The notes under the pieces: generated by a model
What the model was told of the DNA's origin: nothing
The model's database searches: none
The model's input: only the letters and a program-made list of their open reading frames with translations
Translations under genes and position numbers: made by a program
Source of the DNA: Marinospirillum sp031581385
GTDB lineage: Bacteria > Pseudomonadota > Gammaproteobacteria > Pseudomonadales > Halomonadaceae
Assembly: GCF_044810985.1 (NCBI RefSeq)
Contig: NZ_CP085242.1
Coordinates: 2,790,001 to 2,854,000, forward strand
DNA: 64,000 nt
Reading direction: 5' to 3'
In this document: in pieces, positions 17,775 through 26,499 of the stretch
Layout of the letters: each line of letters opens with the position of its first letter
Numbering within the stretch: position 1 is the first letter of the stretch

Positions 17775-19045
17775 AGATGACCGCTTTTGCCAAGAAGTTT
17801 TCCCAGGAGGCCGGAATCAACAGTCTGATGGATGACCTGGGCAAAGCCATGGCCGGTGATCAACCCATGATCATGATGGGCGGTGGCAATCCGGGGCACT
17901 TTCCGCCCGTGCAAGAGCGTTTGCGTGAGGAATTCCAGAAAATTGCCGAAGATCCTGAAGCCTTTGCCCGTCTGGTGGGCAACTATGATGCGCCCCAGGG
18001 CGAAGCGCGTTTCATCAGCGCTCTGAAGGATCTGCTCAACCAAACCTATGGCTGGAACCTGAGCGAAGAAAACATTGCCCTGACCAATGGCAGTCAGGCC
18101 GCTTTTTTCATGCTTTTTAACCTCTTTGCCGGAACCACACCGGAAGGCGAAGAGCGCCAGATCCTGCTTCCGCTTGCTCCTGAATACCTGGGCTATGCCG
18201 ATGCCGGGTTGGGAGCGGATACCTTTCGCAGTGTACGCCCGATGATTGAGTACCTGGACGAGTATACCTTCAAGTATCGGGTGGACTTTGATCAGCTGGC
18301 GCTGGATGAGCGGGTGGGTGCCCTTTGTGTTTCCCGCCCCACCAACCCCACCGGTAATGTATTAACTGATGAAGAAATCAACAAGCTGCATGCCCTGGCC
18401 AGAGACTGGGATATTCCGCTGATTATTGATGGTGCCTATGGCAGTCCCTTCCCCGATCTGGTTTACACCCAGGTAACGCCTTTCTGGGATGAACAGGCGG
18501 TGCTCTGCCTGAGTCTGTCCAAGCTGGGTCTGCCGGCAGCGCGCACGGGGATCGTGATTGCCTGCCCGGAAATCATCCGCGCCCTGAGCGGTGCCAATGC
18601 CATTCTCAACCTGGCGACCGGCAGTTTTGGCCCCCAGTTGACGGAAAACCTGGTGCGTTCCGGTGAGATCCTTTCACTGAGTCGGGATCAGGTCAAACCC
18701 TGGTATCAGGCCAAGATGCACAAGGCCGTTGCGGTGCTTCACGAAGCCTTTGCCGATGCCTGCCCCTGGTACATCCACCAGCCGGAAGGGGCCATGTTCC
18801 TTTGGCTTTGGTTCCCTGGCCTGCCCATCTCCAGCCATGAACTTTACCAACGCCTGAAGGAGCGGGGTGTGCTGGTGGTTTCCGGGCATTATTTTTTCCC
18901 CGGTATGCCCAATGAAGACGATTGGCAGCATCGCCATGAATGCTTACGGGTGACCTACTCCCAGAATGATGAGCAGGTCGCGGAAGGACTGCGGATGATT
19001 GCCGAGGAAGTTAAACGCTGCTTCCATGAGAGCGCAGCAGGGTGA
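17771..19045 (+). CDS. avtA: Valine--pyruvate transaminase AvtA
   Basis: 424-residue fold-type I PLP aminotransferase, close to family length. It converts pyruvate and valine to alanine and 2-oxoisovalerate. The N-terminus (SLMDDLGKAM, MIMMGGGNPGHFPPV) is typical of AvtA, and the PLP-binding lysine is Lys251 in SLSKLGLPAARTG. Other marks are SRPTNPTGNVLTDEE and IIDGAYGSPFP. The 3' end overlaps the convergent MATE exporter by 35 bases. Confidence 0.95.
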   Translation: MKMTAFAKKFSQEAGINSLMDDLGKAMAGDQPMIMMGGGNPGHFPPVQERLREEFQKIAEDPEAFARLVGNYDAPQGEARFISALKDLLNQTYGWNLSEENIALTNGSQAAFFMLFNLFAGTTPEGEERQILLPLAPEYLGYADAGLGADTFRSVRPMIEYLDEYTFKYRVDFDQLALDERVGALCVSRPTNPTGNVLTDEEINKLHALARDWDIPLIIDGAYGSPFPDLVYTQVTPFWDEQAVLCLSLSKLGLPAARTGIVIACPEIIRALSGANAILNLATGSFGPQLTENLVRSGEILSLSRDQVKPWYQAKMHKAVAVLHEAFADACPWYIHQPEGAMFLWLWFPGLPISSHELYQRLKERGVLVVSGHYFFPGMPNEDDWQHRHECLRVTYSQNDEQVAEGLRMIAEEVKRCFHESAAG

Positions 19046-20345
19046 TTCCCCGGCGATAGATCATCCAGGCCAGAAGGCCAGCCAGAAGATTGCCGACCAG
19101 GGCACCGGTGAAAAGCCCAGAAATCTCAGCTATTTGCGCACCCAGCCAGAGGCAGGGCAGATAGCAGGCAAACAGCCTCAGAATGGATGTGGCCAGGCCT
19201 CTTAAAGGCATGCCCAGGGCATTGTTGGCGGAAACCATCAACATGCAGACACCCAGAGCGGCGTAACTGACCGGGAGTTTTAACAGGTAATCCTGCACCA
19301 GTGCACTGACCTGGTTTTCCTCAGTGATCAGGCCGACCAGCGGCTGGCTGAGCAGTAACCAGAGCAGTGCAATGCCCAGTTGCCAGAGAACCACAAATCC
19401 CACGGCGAGTTTCAGCAAGCGCTCCACCGCATCCCAATCACCCGCCCCGGAAAAACGTCCCAACAATGGCGGGAGGGACATGGTCAGCGCCAGTACCACA
19501 ACGATGGAAAAGAATTCCAGGCGAGTGCCCAGACCCCAGGCTGCTACTGCTGCTGTACCAAAACCGGCAACCAGGCTGGTGGCCAGGATGGCCGAAAAAG
19601 CGGGCATCAATTGACTGAGCATGGCGGGCAGGGCCGTTCCTAACAGCTTGCGGATTTCCAACACCACATTTAATCCCTGCAGATCGCTACTGATCCAGCC
19701 TTTCTTGAAGATTCTCGGGTAAGTCATCAGACCACCCAAGGCAAAAGAAACTGCCGTTGCCCAGGCCGCACCTGGCAAGCCCCAATCAAAAACAAAAATA
19801 AACAAGGGATCCAGCAGCAGGTTGAGAAGACTCACAGCCAGCATCATCAGGCCGGGAAATTTGGTATCGCCCTGGGCACGATGCTGACTGTAACCCAGAT
19901 AGAGCGCGCCACCCAGCCAGGCCGCCAGCAACCAGGGTGCCCAGTAGGAATCAATCAGGGGCCGCAGTTCTTTCTCCGCACCCAGAAAATCGAGCAGCAG
20001 GGGGCGCAGCAACCACAAGAGGAGGGTCAGCAAAGCCAGCAGGCCAACCCCAGCCATCAGAATAAGCCGCCCCTGTTGCCTGGCCTTATCTGCTGCACCG
20101 GCACCCAGGGTTCGGGAAATAATCGCTGTGGTAGCAATGCCCAGACCCACCTGAAAGCCAATAATCAACTGCTGGACAGGAACAGTGAAGCCCAGGGCCG
20201 CCAGAGGATCGACGCCCAAAACAGCAATCCAGGCGGCATCCACCAGCTGATAGCTCATCAGCGCCAGAACGCCAATCAGCATCGGCCAGGTCATTTGGTA
20301 GAGAGTGCGGCCAAAGCCTATGTTTTTGATTTCGTCGGTATTCAT
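19011..20345 (-). CDS. MATE family efflux transporter
   Basis: 444-residue polytopic membrane protein with about 12 helices in two repeats, typical of the MATE family: MTWPMLIGVLALMSYQLVDA and the second-half equivalent LLGTALPAMLSQLMPAFSAI. It exports toxic or metabolic compounds, driven by Na+ or H+. I start it at ATG 20345; an upstream in-frame start would add an unconserved stretch. The ribosome site is poor. The substrate cannot be read from sequence. The tail overlaps avtA. Confidence 0.88.
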   Translation of the reverse strand: MNTDEIKNIGFGRTLYQMTWPMLIGVLALMSYQLVDAAWIAVLGVDPLAALGFTVPVQQLIIGFQVGLGIATTAIISRTLGAGAADKARQQGRLILMAGVGLLALLTLLLWLLRPLLLDFLGAEKELRPLIDSYWAPWLLAAWLGGALYLGYSQHRAQGDTKFPGLMMLAVSLLNLLLDPLFIFVFDWGLPGAAWATAVSFALGGLMTYPRIFKKGWISSDLQGLNVVLEIRKLLGTALPAMLSQLMPAFSAILATSLVAGFGTAAVAAWGLGTRLEFFSIVVVLALTMSLPPLLGRFSGAGDWDAVERLLKLAVGFVVLWQLGIALLWLLLSQPLVGLITEENQVSALVQDYLLKLPVSYAALGVCMLMVSANNALGMPLRGLATSILRLFACYLPCLWLGAQIAEISGLFTGALVGNLLAGLLAWMIYRRGITLLRSHGSSV

Positions 20346-20470
20346 TGCGGGTCGCGGTACTGTGAGGGTGCGCCAGCTTAGCAAAAGCAGATCAAAGCTG
20401 CGACCTTTGGCCTGATCGCAGCCAGTGAACAGACCGGTTAAACTGGGCTTTATTTAATTAGGCAAAGCTT

Positions 20471-20818
20471 ATGAAAAAATACCTGCGTCATCCACTGACT
20501 CTGATACTGGCAGGTTTTCTACTGGCCTGGCTGTTCCTGCCGTCTGCCGGACTTCCTGAAAAGGGAATGCAGGTTGAACTGGTCAATAACAGCGACGTGA
20601 TGATCGACAATATTCGCCTGGATTTTGGTTACTCCCAGGGGCAGTCGAGTATTCAATCCCTGCGTTTGCCTGCCGGGGAAACACGCACCCTGCTGCTCAA
20701 CCATGAGCCGGGAGCCGGTTTTAATGTGCAGGTACGCTATGCCGATGGTCTGGAGCAGGATTTTTGTGCCAATCAGGGTGAGCAGGGGCAGTACCAGAAG
20801 GTTATACTGCAGCGATAA
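20471..20818 (+). CDS. Unknown small membrane-anchored protein
   Basis: 115 residues. A membrane segment or signal anchor (about 9-26) is followed by a predicted extracytoplasmic beta-rich domain (GMQVELVNNSDVMIDNIRLDF, RLPAGETRTLLLNHEP, FNVQVRYADGL). I do not recognise the family. Its gene is followed after 24 bases by another small membrane protein on the same strand, so the two probably form an operon. The fold could be an immunoglobulin-like or carbohydrate-module-like domain; this is a guess from the strand pattern. Confidence 0.7.
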   Translation: MKKYLRHPLTLILAGFLLAWLFLPSAGLPEKGMQVELVNNSDVMIDNIRLDFGYSQGQSSIQSLRLPAGETRTLLLNHEPGAGFNVQVRYADGLEQDFCANQGEQGQYQKVILQR

Positions 20819-20842
20819 TTCCTCAAGTATACGGAGTCTGCA

Positions 20843-21310
20843 ATGCTCACGAATCTTTACTGGCTGGTGGTGGTTGCGCTACTTCTGGGTGTGTTTTACC
20901 TGATCAGTGTGCGTTTGGGCAAGGTGAAGCTGGCCCTGATCGTGGCCTTGGTGATGGGGGTGCTGAGTCATTCCTTTTATTATTTCTATCTGGAACAGAT
21001 CCTGGTCAAAAGCTATGGTGGCTCCATGTCGCTGGAAGTTCCGGAAGGGCAGTATCATCTGGGTGTCACCTGGAAGGGAGACAATCTCTGGATTCAAAAC
21101 TATGATCCCGCTGAGAACCGCTGTATTTTCCGGGAGTTTTCCCGTGGCAGCATGCTGGAGGGGCAGGTGGTGATCAATGACTGCAACCCCTTGCAACTGC
21201 TGGGCAACGAGCGCCTGGAAAGGCTGATGCAGAACCAGCCAGAGGCCCTACAGCAGCTGGAAAACACCGGGAAGCATGAAGGGGCTGGCAAGAACGACGC
21301 TCAGGAGTGA
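20843..21310 (+). CDS. Unknown two-helix membrane protein
   Basis: 155 residues with two membrane segments (about 5-22 and 29-50), then a soluble part (YGGSMSLEVPEGQYHLGVTW, NRCIFREFSRGSMLEGQVVI) and a charged tail. CGGAG lies ahead of the ATG. I do not recognise the family. It probably shares a transcript with the small protein upstream. Its last 10 bases overlap the convergent hydrolase gene. Confidence 0.7.
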   Translation: MLTNLYWLVVVALLLGVFYLISVRLGKVKLALIVALVMGVLSHSFYYFYLEQILVKSYGGSMSLEVPEGQYHLGVTWKGDNLWIQNYDPAENRCIFREFSRGSMLEGQVVINDCNPLQLLGNERLERLMQNQPEALQQLENTGKHEGAGKNDAQE

Positions 21311-22059
21311 TGCTGAAGAAAGTCGACAAGCACCCGGTTGATGGCATCACTGTGGGAAAGTGGCCCCATATGCCCGGCCTGAAAATGAGCCACCTGGGTG
21401 TTTGTCAGCCCTGAATCCAGCTGTTGAATGACCTGGTGGGCCGTGGGCTGGCTTAGTTCCCCCTGCATCAGCAGGCAGGGCTGGGTCACTTGCCGGGCCA
21501 GGTGTTCCAGGGTGAGGTGGGTGTTCATCAGGGCATGAAAGTCCGCGGCCACCTTGTAAATGCCCAGTGAAAAAGCCTCCTGCATTCTGGGGTGCATGGC
21601 CGCAAAGCTGCCCGCCTGGTTCCAGTAGTCGATAAAACGTTCGGCGGCTTTGTCCGCCTGACCTGCATCCAGCAGGTCACTCAGCTCTCGCATCAGAGTC
21701 AGTGCCTGCTGGCGCTCCTCACCCTGCAAAAGAAAGAAGGCCACCGGCTCATAAAGGCTGAGACTGGCGATGGGTTCGGGGAAATCATGCGCCAGCTTCA
21801 GGGCATTGACCCCACCGTAGGAATGCCCGATCAAATGCCAGGAAAAATCCTGCCAGTTGTCCGGCAATTGCTCCAGGATGGCCGCCTGCTCCTCTTCCAG
21901 GGTGACTTCCCGGCGTGTCCAGGCCTGTTTCATGGCCGGACCATAACCCAGCAAGTCCAGAGCAACACAGCGTTTTGCACCCAGCTCGGCCACCAGGGGT
22001 TGCCACTGGCGCGAGCTGGACAGGGAAGAATGCAAAAGCAAAAAGCGTGGATCAGACAT
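21301..22059 (-). CDS. Alpha/beta hydrolase
   Basis: 252 residues with the alpha/beta hydrolase fold. The nucleophile elbow is GHSYGG (Ser80); an early HSSLSSSRQWQPLV oxyanion region and a late AGHMGPLSH histidine complete the pattern. The substrate is unknown. The ATG at 22059 overlaps the stop of the oligopeptidase gene by one base (TGATG), so the two are translationally coupled. Confidence 0.88.
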   Translation of the reverse strand: MSDPRFLLLHSSLSSSRQWQPLVAELGAKRCVALDLLGYGPAMKQAWTRREVTLEEEQAAILEQLPDNWQDFSWHLIGHSYGGVNALKLAHDFPEPIASLSLYEPVAFFLLQGEERQQALTLMRELSDLLDAGQADKAAERFIDYWNQAGSFAAMHPRMQEAFSLGIYKVAADFHALMNTHLTLEHLARQVTQPCLLMQGELSQPTAHQVIQQLDSGLTNTQVAHFQAGHMGPLSHSDAINRVLVDFLQHHS

Positions 22060-24110
22060 CAACCCTGAATCCCATTGTGGCGAAGCAGGGCATCCACTTG
22101 GGGTTCGCGGCCCCGGAAGTTGATGAAGAGGGTCATGGCATCTTCCGAACCGCCTTTTTCCAGAATTTCTCTGCGCAGACGCTGCCCGGTTTCCGGGTTA
22201 AAAATGCCTTCTTCTTCAAAGGCGCTGAAGACATCAGCAGAGAGAACCTCGGCCCATTTGTAGCTGTAGTAGCCAGCGGCATAACCTCCGGCAAAAATAT
22301 GCCCAAAGCTGTTCTGGAAACGGTTGAATTCAGCCGTGGGCACCACGCTGACCTGCTGGCGGACCTCATCCAGCAGGGCCTGGATGTCCGCTGCACTGGG
22401 TTGCTTTTTTTCCAGATGCAGGCGGAAATCAAACAGGGAAAATTCCAGCTGCCTCACCATCTGCATGGCCGACTGAAAGTTTTTCGCAGCCAGCATTTTT
22501 GTAAAGAGTTCTTGAGGCAGGGGTTCACCGGTTTCATGGTGGCCGGTCATCAGATCCAGACCTTCCCTTTCCCAGCAGAAGTTTTCCATGAACTGGCTGG
22601 GCAGCTCCACCGCATCCCAGGCCACCCCATTGATTCCGGCGACATCAGGCACTTCAATCTGGGTCAGCATGTGATGTAGACCGTGCCCGAATTCGTGAAA
22701 CAGGGTGGTGACTTCATTGTGAGTCAAAAGGCTGGGCTGGCCCTTGACCGGAGGTGTGAAGTTGCAGGTTAAAAAGGCCACCGGCAATTGCATCTGCTCC
22801 TCACCGGACGGCAGGGAAAGGCGGCGACGGTTGCGGCAATCCGCCATCCAGGCACCCCCGCGTTTGCCTTCCCGGGCATAAAGATCCAGGTAAAACCCGG
22901 CCAGTGGCTGACCCTGACGCAGAACCTGAAAATACTGGGCATCCGGGTGCCAGGTGGTGACCTGGGGGTCGGCCTTGAATTCGACATCAAAGAGTTTACC
23001 GGCCACCTGGAAAAGCCCCTCCAGTACTTTGGGGGCGGGAAACCAGGGGCGCAGTTCTTCCTGGCTGATGGCGTAACGCTCCTGACGCAGCTTTTCCGAA
23101 TAATAGCCGACATCCCAGGGTTCCAGTTTATCCACACCCTGTTTGGCCGCAAAGGCCTGGAGTTCGGCAAAATCCTGCTGGGCCTGGGGGTAGGCTTTGG
23201 CGGCCAGATCAGTGAGGAAGTTCATCACTTCTTCAGGGCTGCGGGCCATCTTGCGTTCTACAGAGAGGTGCGCGTAGGACTCAAAGCCCAGGAGTTCTGC
23301 TTTTTCACTGCGCAGGGCAAGAATTTCCTCCATGAGTTCAGCATTGTCCCACTGCCCGGCATTGGGGCCTTGATCCGAAGCCCGGGTGACAAAGGCGGTA
23401 TAGACTTCTTCGCGCAGCTTGCGGTCATCGGCGTAGGTCAGCACCGGCTGGAGGCTGGGGAAGTTGAGCGTGAACAGCCAGCCTTCCAGGTTTTTGGCCT
23501 GGGCTTCGGCAGCAGCTGAATCCCTGGCTGACTGTGGAAGGCCGCTGAGGTGTTCTTCTTCGGTGATGAGTTTCGTCCAGCCCTGGGTGGCATCCAGAAC
23601 ATGATTGGAAAAACGATTGGAGAGTTCCGAGAGACGTTTTTGAATCTCGGCAAAACGCGCCTGCTGCTCCTGAGGCAATTCTATGCCACTCAAGCGGAAA
23701 TCACGCAGGGTGTTTTCCAGCATCTTGCGCTGGGCCTGGGTCAGCTTCAGGGAGTCGGCTTTTTCCGCCAACTGCTTGTAAAGGGCATAAAGGCCTGGGT
23801 GCTGCTTGAACCAGGTGGAAAATTCCGAGAGTTTGGGCAGGCACCTTTCATAGGCCTCCCGCAATTCCGGGTTGTTTTTGACCCCGTTCAGATGGGAAAC
23901 CGGAGACCAGGCACGGGCAAGACGATCCCCGACCTCATCAAGAGGTTCCATGCTGGACTGCCAGTCCGGATTGGCCTGAGCCAGAACAGTTTCCACCACT
24001 TCGCGGTTGGCCGCCAGGAGCTGGTCCAGGGCGGGTTCCACCTGTTCCGGTGTTATCTGATCAAAAGCAGGTAAGTCAGTGATGTTCAGCAGGGGGTTGT
24101 TGGCACTCAT
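22059..24110 (-). CDS. prlC: Oligopeptidase A (M3 metallopeptidase)
   Basis: 683-residue cytosolic zinc oligopeptidase of family M3A, close to E. coli OpdA/PrlC in length. The zinc motif is HEFGH (472-476) in TTLFHEFGHGLHHML, with the downstream conserved FMENFCWE. It degrades signal peptides and other short peptides. I use ATG 24110 (MSANNPLLNITDLPAFDQI); an upstream in-frame start would add eleven residues without family support. Confidence 0.97.
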   Translation of the reverse strand: MSANNPLLNITDLPAFDQITPEQVEPALDQLLAANREVVETVLAQANPDWQSSMEPLDEVGDRLARAWSPVSHLNGVKNNPELREAYERCLPKLSEFSTWFKQHPGLYALYKQLAEKADSLKLTQAQRKMLENTLRDFRLSGIELPQEQQARFAEIQKRLSELSNRFSNHVLDATQGWTKLITEEEHLSGLPQSARDSAAAEAQAKNLEGWLFTLNFPSLQPVLTYADDRKLREEVYTAFVTRASDQGPNAGQWDNAELMEEILALRSEKAELLGFESYAHLSVERKMARSPEEVMNFLTDLAAKAYPQAQQDFAELQAFAAKQGVDKLEPWDVGYYSEKLRQERYAISQEELRPWFPAPKVLEGLFQVAGKLFDVEFKADPQVTTWHPDAQYFQVLRQGQPLAGFYLDLYAREGKRGGAWMADCRNRRRLSLPSGEEQMQLPVAFLTCNFTPPVKGQPSLLTHNEVTTLFHEFGHGLHHMLTQIEVPDVAGINGVAWDAVELPSQFMENFCWEREGLDLMTGHHETGEPLPQELFTKMLAAKNFQSAMQMVRQLEFSLFDFRLHLEKKQPSAADIQALLDEVRQQVSVVPTAEFNRFQNSFGHIFAGGYAAGYYSYKWAEVLSADVFSAFEEEGIFNPETGQRLRREILEKGGSEDAMTLFINFRGREPQVDALLRHNGIQG

Positions 24111-24266
24111 GGGGTTTCCTATGCAAAAATTGATTGAAATCATTCTATCAGACTGAGATGCGGTGTTAGTGCTCCAGTTTCAAGCAGGGGCACAAAAAAC
24201 TTGCCAAAGTGGTCGGGGCTTGTAAGCTGTGCCCATTCTTTGATCAACAGCAGGATTGAATCTTTT

Positions 24267-24809
24267 ATGACCGTCAGAAATTACCAAGGCTATACCCCAA
24301 AACTGGGCGAAAGAGTTTTTGTTGATCCCACTGCGGTGGTACTGGGTGATGTTGAGCTGGGCGATGATGTGTCCATCTGGCCAATGGCTGTGGTTCGTGG
24401 TGACATGCATCGTATTCGCATCGGTCGGGGAACCAGTGTTCAGGATGGCTCGGTTTTGCACATCACCCATGCCAGTGATTTTAACCCTGGCGGCTACCCC
24501 CTGGTCATAGGTGAAGAAGTCACCATCGGCCACAAGGCCGTGCTGCATGGCTGTACCCTGGGCAACCGGATTCTGGTGGGTATGGGCGCGATCATCATGG
24601 ATGGTGTGACGGTGGAAGATGAAGTGATCATTGCTGCCGGTGCCCTGGTGACTCCGGGGAAAACCCTGCAGGCGGGGCATGTTTATGCAGGCAGCCCGGC
24701 CCGTCAGGTGCGTGCAATCAGTGACAAGGAAAAGCGCTTTTTCAGTTATTCAGCCGGTAACTATGTGCGCCTGAAAGACAAGCATCTGGCAGAAGGCTGG
24801 GAGGCCTGA
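24267..24809 (+). CDS. Gamma-carbonic anhydrase family protein (YrdA-like)
   Basis: 180-residue left-handed beta-helix protein with hexapeptide repeats. Metal-binding histidine positions of the gamma-carbonic anhydrase family are seen in GDMHRIRIG, LHITHAS and IGHKAVLHGC. Most bacterial members of this type have no proven carbonic anhydrase activity, so the reaction is uncertain. AGGA lies upstream of ATG 24267. It is followed one base later by the yjaG-like gene. Confidence 0.92.
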   Translation: MTVRNYQGYTPKLGERVFVDPTAVVLGDVELGDDVSIWPMAVVRGDMHRIRIGRGTSVQDGSVLHITHASDFNPGGYPLVIGEEVTIGHKAVLHGCTLGNRILVGMGAIIMDGVTVEDEVIIAAGALVTPGKTLQAGHVYAGSPARQVRAISDKEKRFFSYSAGNYVRLKDKHLAEGWEA

Positions 24810-24810
24810 C

Positions 24811-25416
24811 ATGAGCGAGAAAAAGCCACCCTCTTTCAATGAGCGCTTGCGGCGTCTGCAGCCCTGGCAACAGTTGGCTTTTGCCACCGCTCTGGCGCAA
24901 AGGGCAGCGCCCAACTACCTGTTGTTCTGCGAAGCAACGGCTTTTGGAGACACCCAGGCGTATCAGAAATTGCTGAATCTCTTGTGGGAAAGCCTGCTGG
25001 CCAAGGATGCCAAAATCAACTGGGCCGTGCAGCAGGACAAGCTACCCGAGCTGCAGCCCGAACCGGAGGATTTTGAGGTTTACGGGGTGTATCCGGCGCT
25101 GGATGCGGTCATGGCGCTGGAGGTTGCCGTTGAGCAGGCGCTTAAACAGGATGAAGAAAATGCGGTGCGCGCCAGTAAACTGTCCCGCTCCACGGTGCGT
25201 CAGTATCTGGAGATGCAGGCCCCTGACGATCTGGATGAAAAAGAGCTGGGGCAGTGGATTCGTTACCAGGATCTAATGGCGGATGAAAATGCTTTTCAGG
25301 ATGAGCTGCTCAGCCAGGTGACGGCCCAGTTCCAGCCGCATAACCCGCTGCTTAAAGGGGTCAGGTTACTGGCGAGAAATGAGGGAGTCAGTAACCTGGG
25401 AATTTCACTGGACTAG
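24811..25416 (+). CDS. YjaG family protein (DUF416)
   Basis: 201 residues matching the YjaG/DUF416 pattern: RLRRLQPWQQLAFATALAQR, PNYLLFCEAT and YPALDAVMALEVAVEQAL. Function unknown. It starts one base after the gamma-carbonic anhydrase-like gene, so it is probably co-transcribed. Its 3' end overlaps rsd by 12 bases in a convergent arrangement. Confidence 0.88.
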   Translation: MSEKKPPSFNERLRRLQPWQQLAFATALAQRAAPNYLLFCEATAFGDTQAYQKLLNLLWESLLAKDAKINWAVQQDKLPELQPEPEDFEVYGVYPALDAVMALEVAVEQALKQDEENAVRASKLSRSTVRQYLEMQAPDDLDEKELGQWIRYQDLMADENAFQDELLSQVTAQFQPHNPLLKGVRLLARNEGVSNLGISLD

Positions 25417-25878
25417 CTGTGCAGATTCTTCAGGGGCGTGGGCCGCATGCAGTTTGGCAATCAGCAGGTCTTCCTGCTCAAAACGTTCAGCCAGCAGTTC
25501 GCCTGTGTGCCCCAGGGTTTTTTCCAGGTCGGTCAGGCTTAAGGGAGCCAGGTGGTCTTCATCCTGCATCAGCTGCTGGGTGGATTCATGCAGCCAGGGG
25601 AGGGTGGTGTCAAGGAGCTTCAAGGCTTCCTGGTCATTGAAGGCCTTGGCTTCGTGCATGAGTTGCTCGAAAATCTCAAAATGCCCGGCGCTTAAATAAT
25701 CGACCAGGAATTCCCGGAATTCTTCAATCCGGGCAGTGGTCACCTTGCCATTGTCATGCAGAGCCTGGCTTAAGCGGGTATAACTCACCAGGAGTTCACG
25801 CCGCTCACTGAGCCAGCGGTCAATCAGCTGATGGACACCACCCCAACGTTCCTGGGCATTTTTGCAGGATTCCAGCAT
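25405..25878 (-). CDS. rsd: Rsd/AlgQ family anti-sigma-70 regulator
   Basis: 157-residue helical protein of the Rsd/AlgQ family: MLESCKNAQERWGGVHQLID, LLVSYTRLSQAL and FREFLVDYLSAGHFEIFEQL are typical. Rsd binds the major sigma factor and shifts RNA polymerase toward alternative sigma factors; AlgQ is the Pseudomonas homologue. Length normal. It is divergent from the FliL-like gene, with 207 bases between. Confidence 0.9.
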   Translation of the reverse strand: MLESCKNAQERWGGVHQLIDRWLSERRELLVSYTRLSQALHDNGKVTTARIEEFREFLVDYLSAGHFEIFEQLMHEAKAFNDQEALKLLDTTLPWLHESTQQLMQDEDHLAPLSLTDLEKTLGHTGELLAERFEQEDLLIAKLHAAHAPEESAQLVQ

Positions 25879-26012
25879 GATTCACTCCCGATGCTTGTTT
25901 TATTGAGCCATTAGTTTTACGTATTTATCAGCCGCTGTGCAAGGCCAAAATTCTTCGGAGCACAAAATTATTGCCAGACTTTACCCCCTGGCTATCGTGT
26001 TTAGAGGTGACT

Positions 26013-26024
26013 TAGGCTAGCCTA
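26013..26024. promoter_or_regulatory. 12-base palindrome between rsd and fliL-like genes
   Basis: TAGGCTAGCCTA is a perfect 12-base palindrome in the 207-base divergent region between rsd and the FliL-like gene. It lies 62 bases before the fliL-like start codon. It may be an operator; there is no known partner, and chance is possible. Confidence 0.25.
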
Positions 26025-26085
26025 GGGGGCGGGAAATTTATAAACTTGAGATGATGCTATTGATGAGGCTCTTAGGGAGAGAACA

Positions 26086-26499
26086 ATGCGCACACCCTTG
26101 ATGTACCTATTGCTGGCTTTCAGCCTGTTGTTTTTGCCAGCCCAGTCTTTTGCTCAGGAAGAAGAGTCTTCTGAGAATGATGTTTTTTATCTTGAGTTGT
26201 CCCCCGGTTTTGTGACCAACTATGGTGGCCCCGGGCGGCTGAAATATCTGAAAGCGGACATCACCCTGGAGCTGGGCAGTGCCCGTGCTCACCAGGCTGC
26301 AGAGCAGCATATCCCTTTGGTGCGTAATACTATAGTGCTCAATCTGGCCCGTCAGTCGGAAAACAATGTGGTGACGTCGCGCGGTCAGGAACGTATTCGC
26401 ATGGAGCTGAAAGAAGTGCTGAACCGCGCTCTCGAAGAAGAGGTTGGTTCAGGTATTGTTGACGAGGTGCTGCTGACCAACTTTATTTATCAGAACTGA
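26086..26499 (+). CDS. FliL family protein (second FliL paralogue)
   Basis: 137 residues with a cleavable-looking signal peptide (about 1-23, ending SFA-QEE) rather than the usual FliL membrane anchor. The FliL domain is clear: YLKADITLELGS, HIPLVRNTIVLNLAR, GQERIRMELKEVLNRAL and VLLTNFIYQN. FliL proteins sit near the flagellar stator and affect torque. This copy is not in a flagellar operon; Pseudomonas also has a FliL-like gene near algQ. The 3' end overlaps the convergent oxidoreductase-like gene by 17 bases. Confidence 0.85.
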   Translation: MRTPLMYLLLAFSLLFLPAQSFAQEEESSENDVFYLELSPGFVTNYGGPGRLKYLKADITLELGSARAHQAAEQHIPLVRNTIVLNLARQSENNVVTSRGQERIRMELKEVLNRALEEEVGSGIVDEVLLTNFIYQN

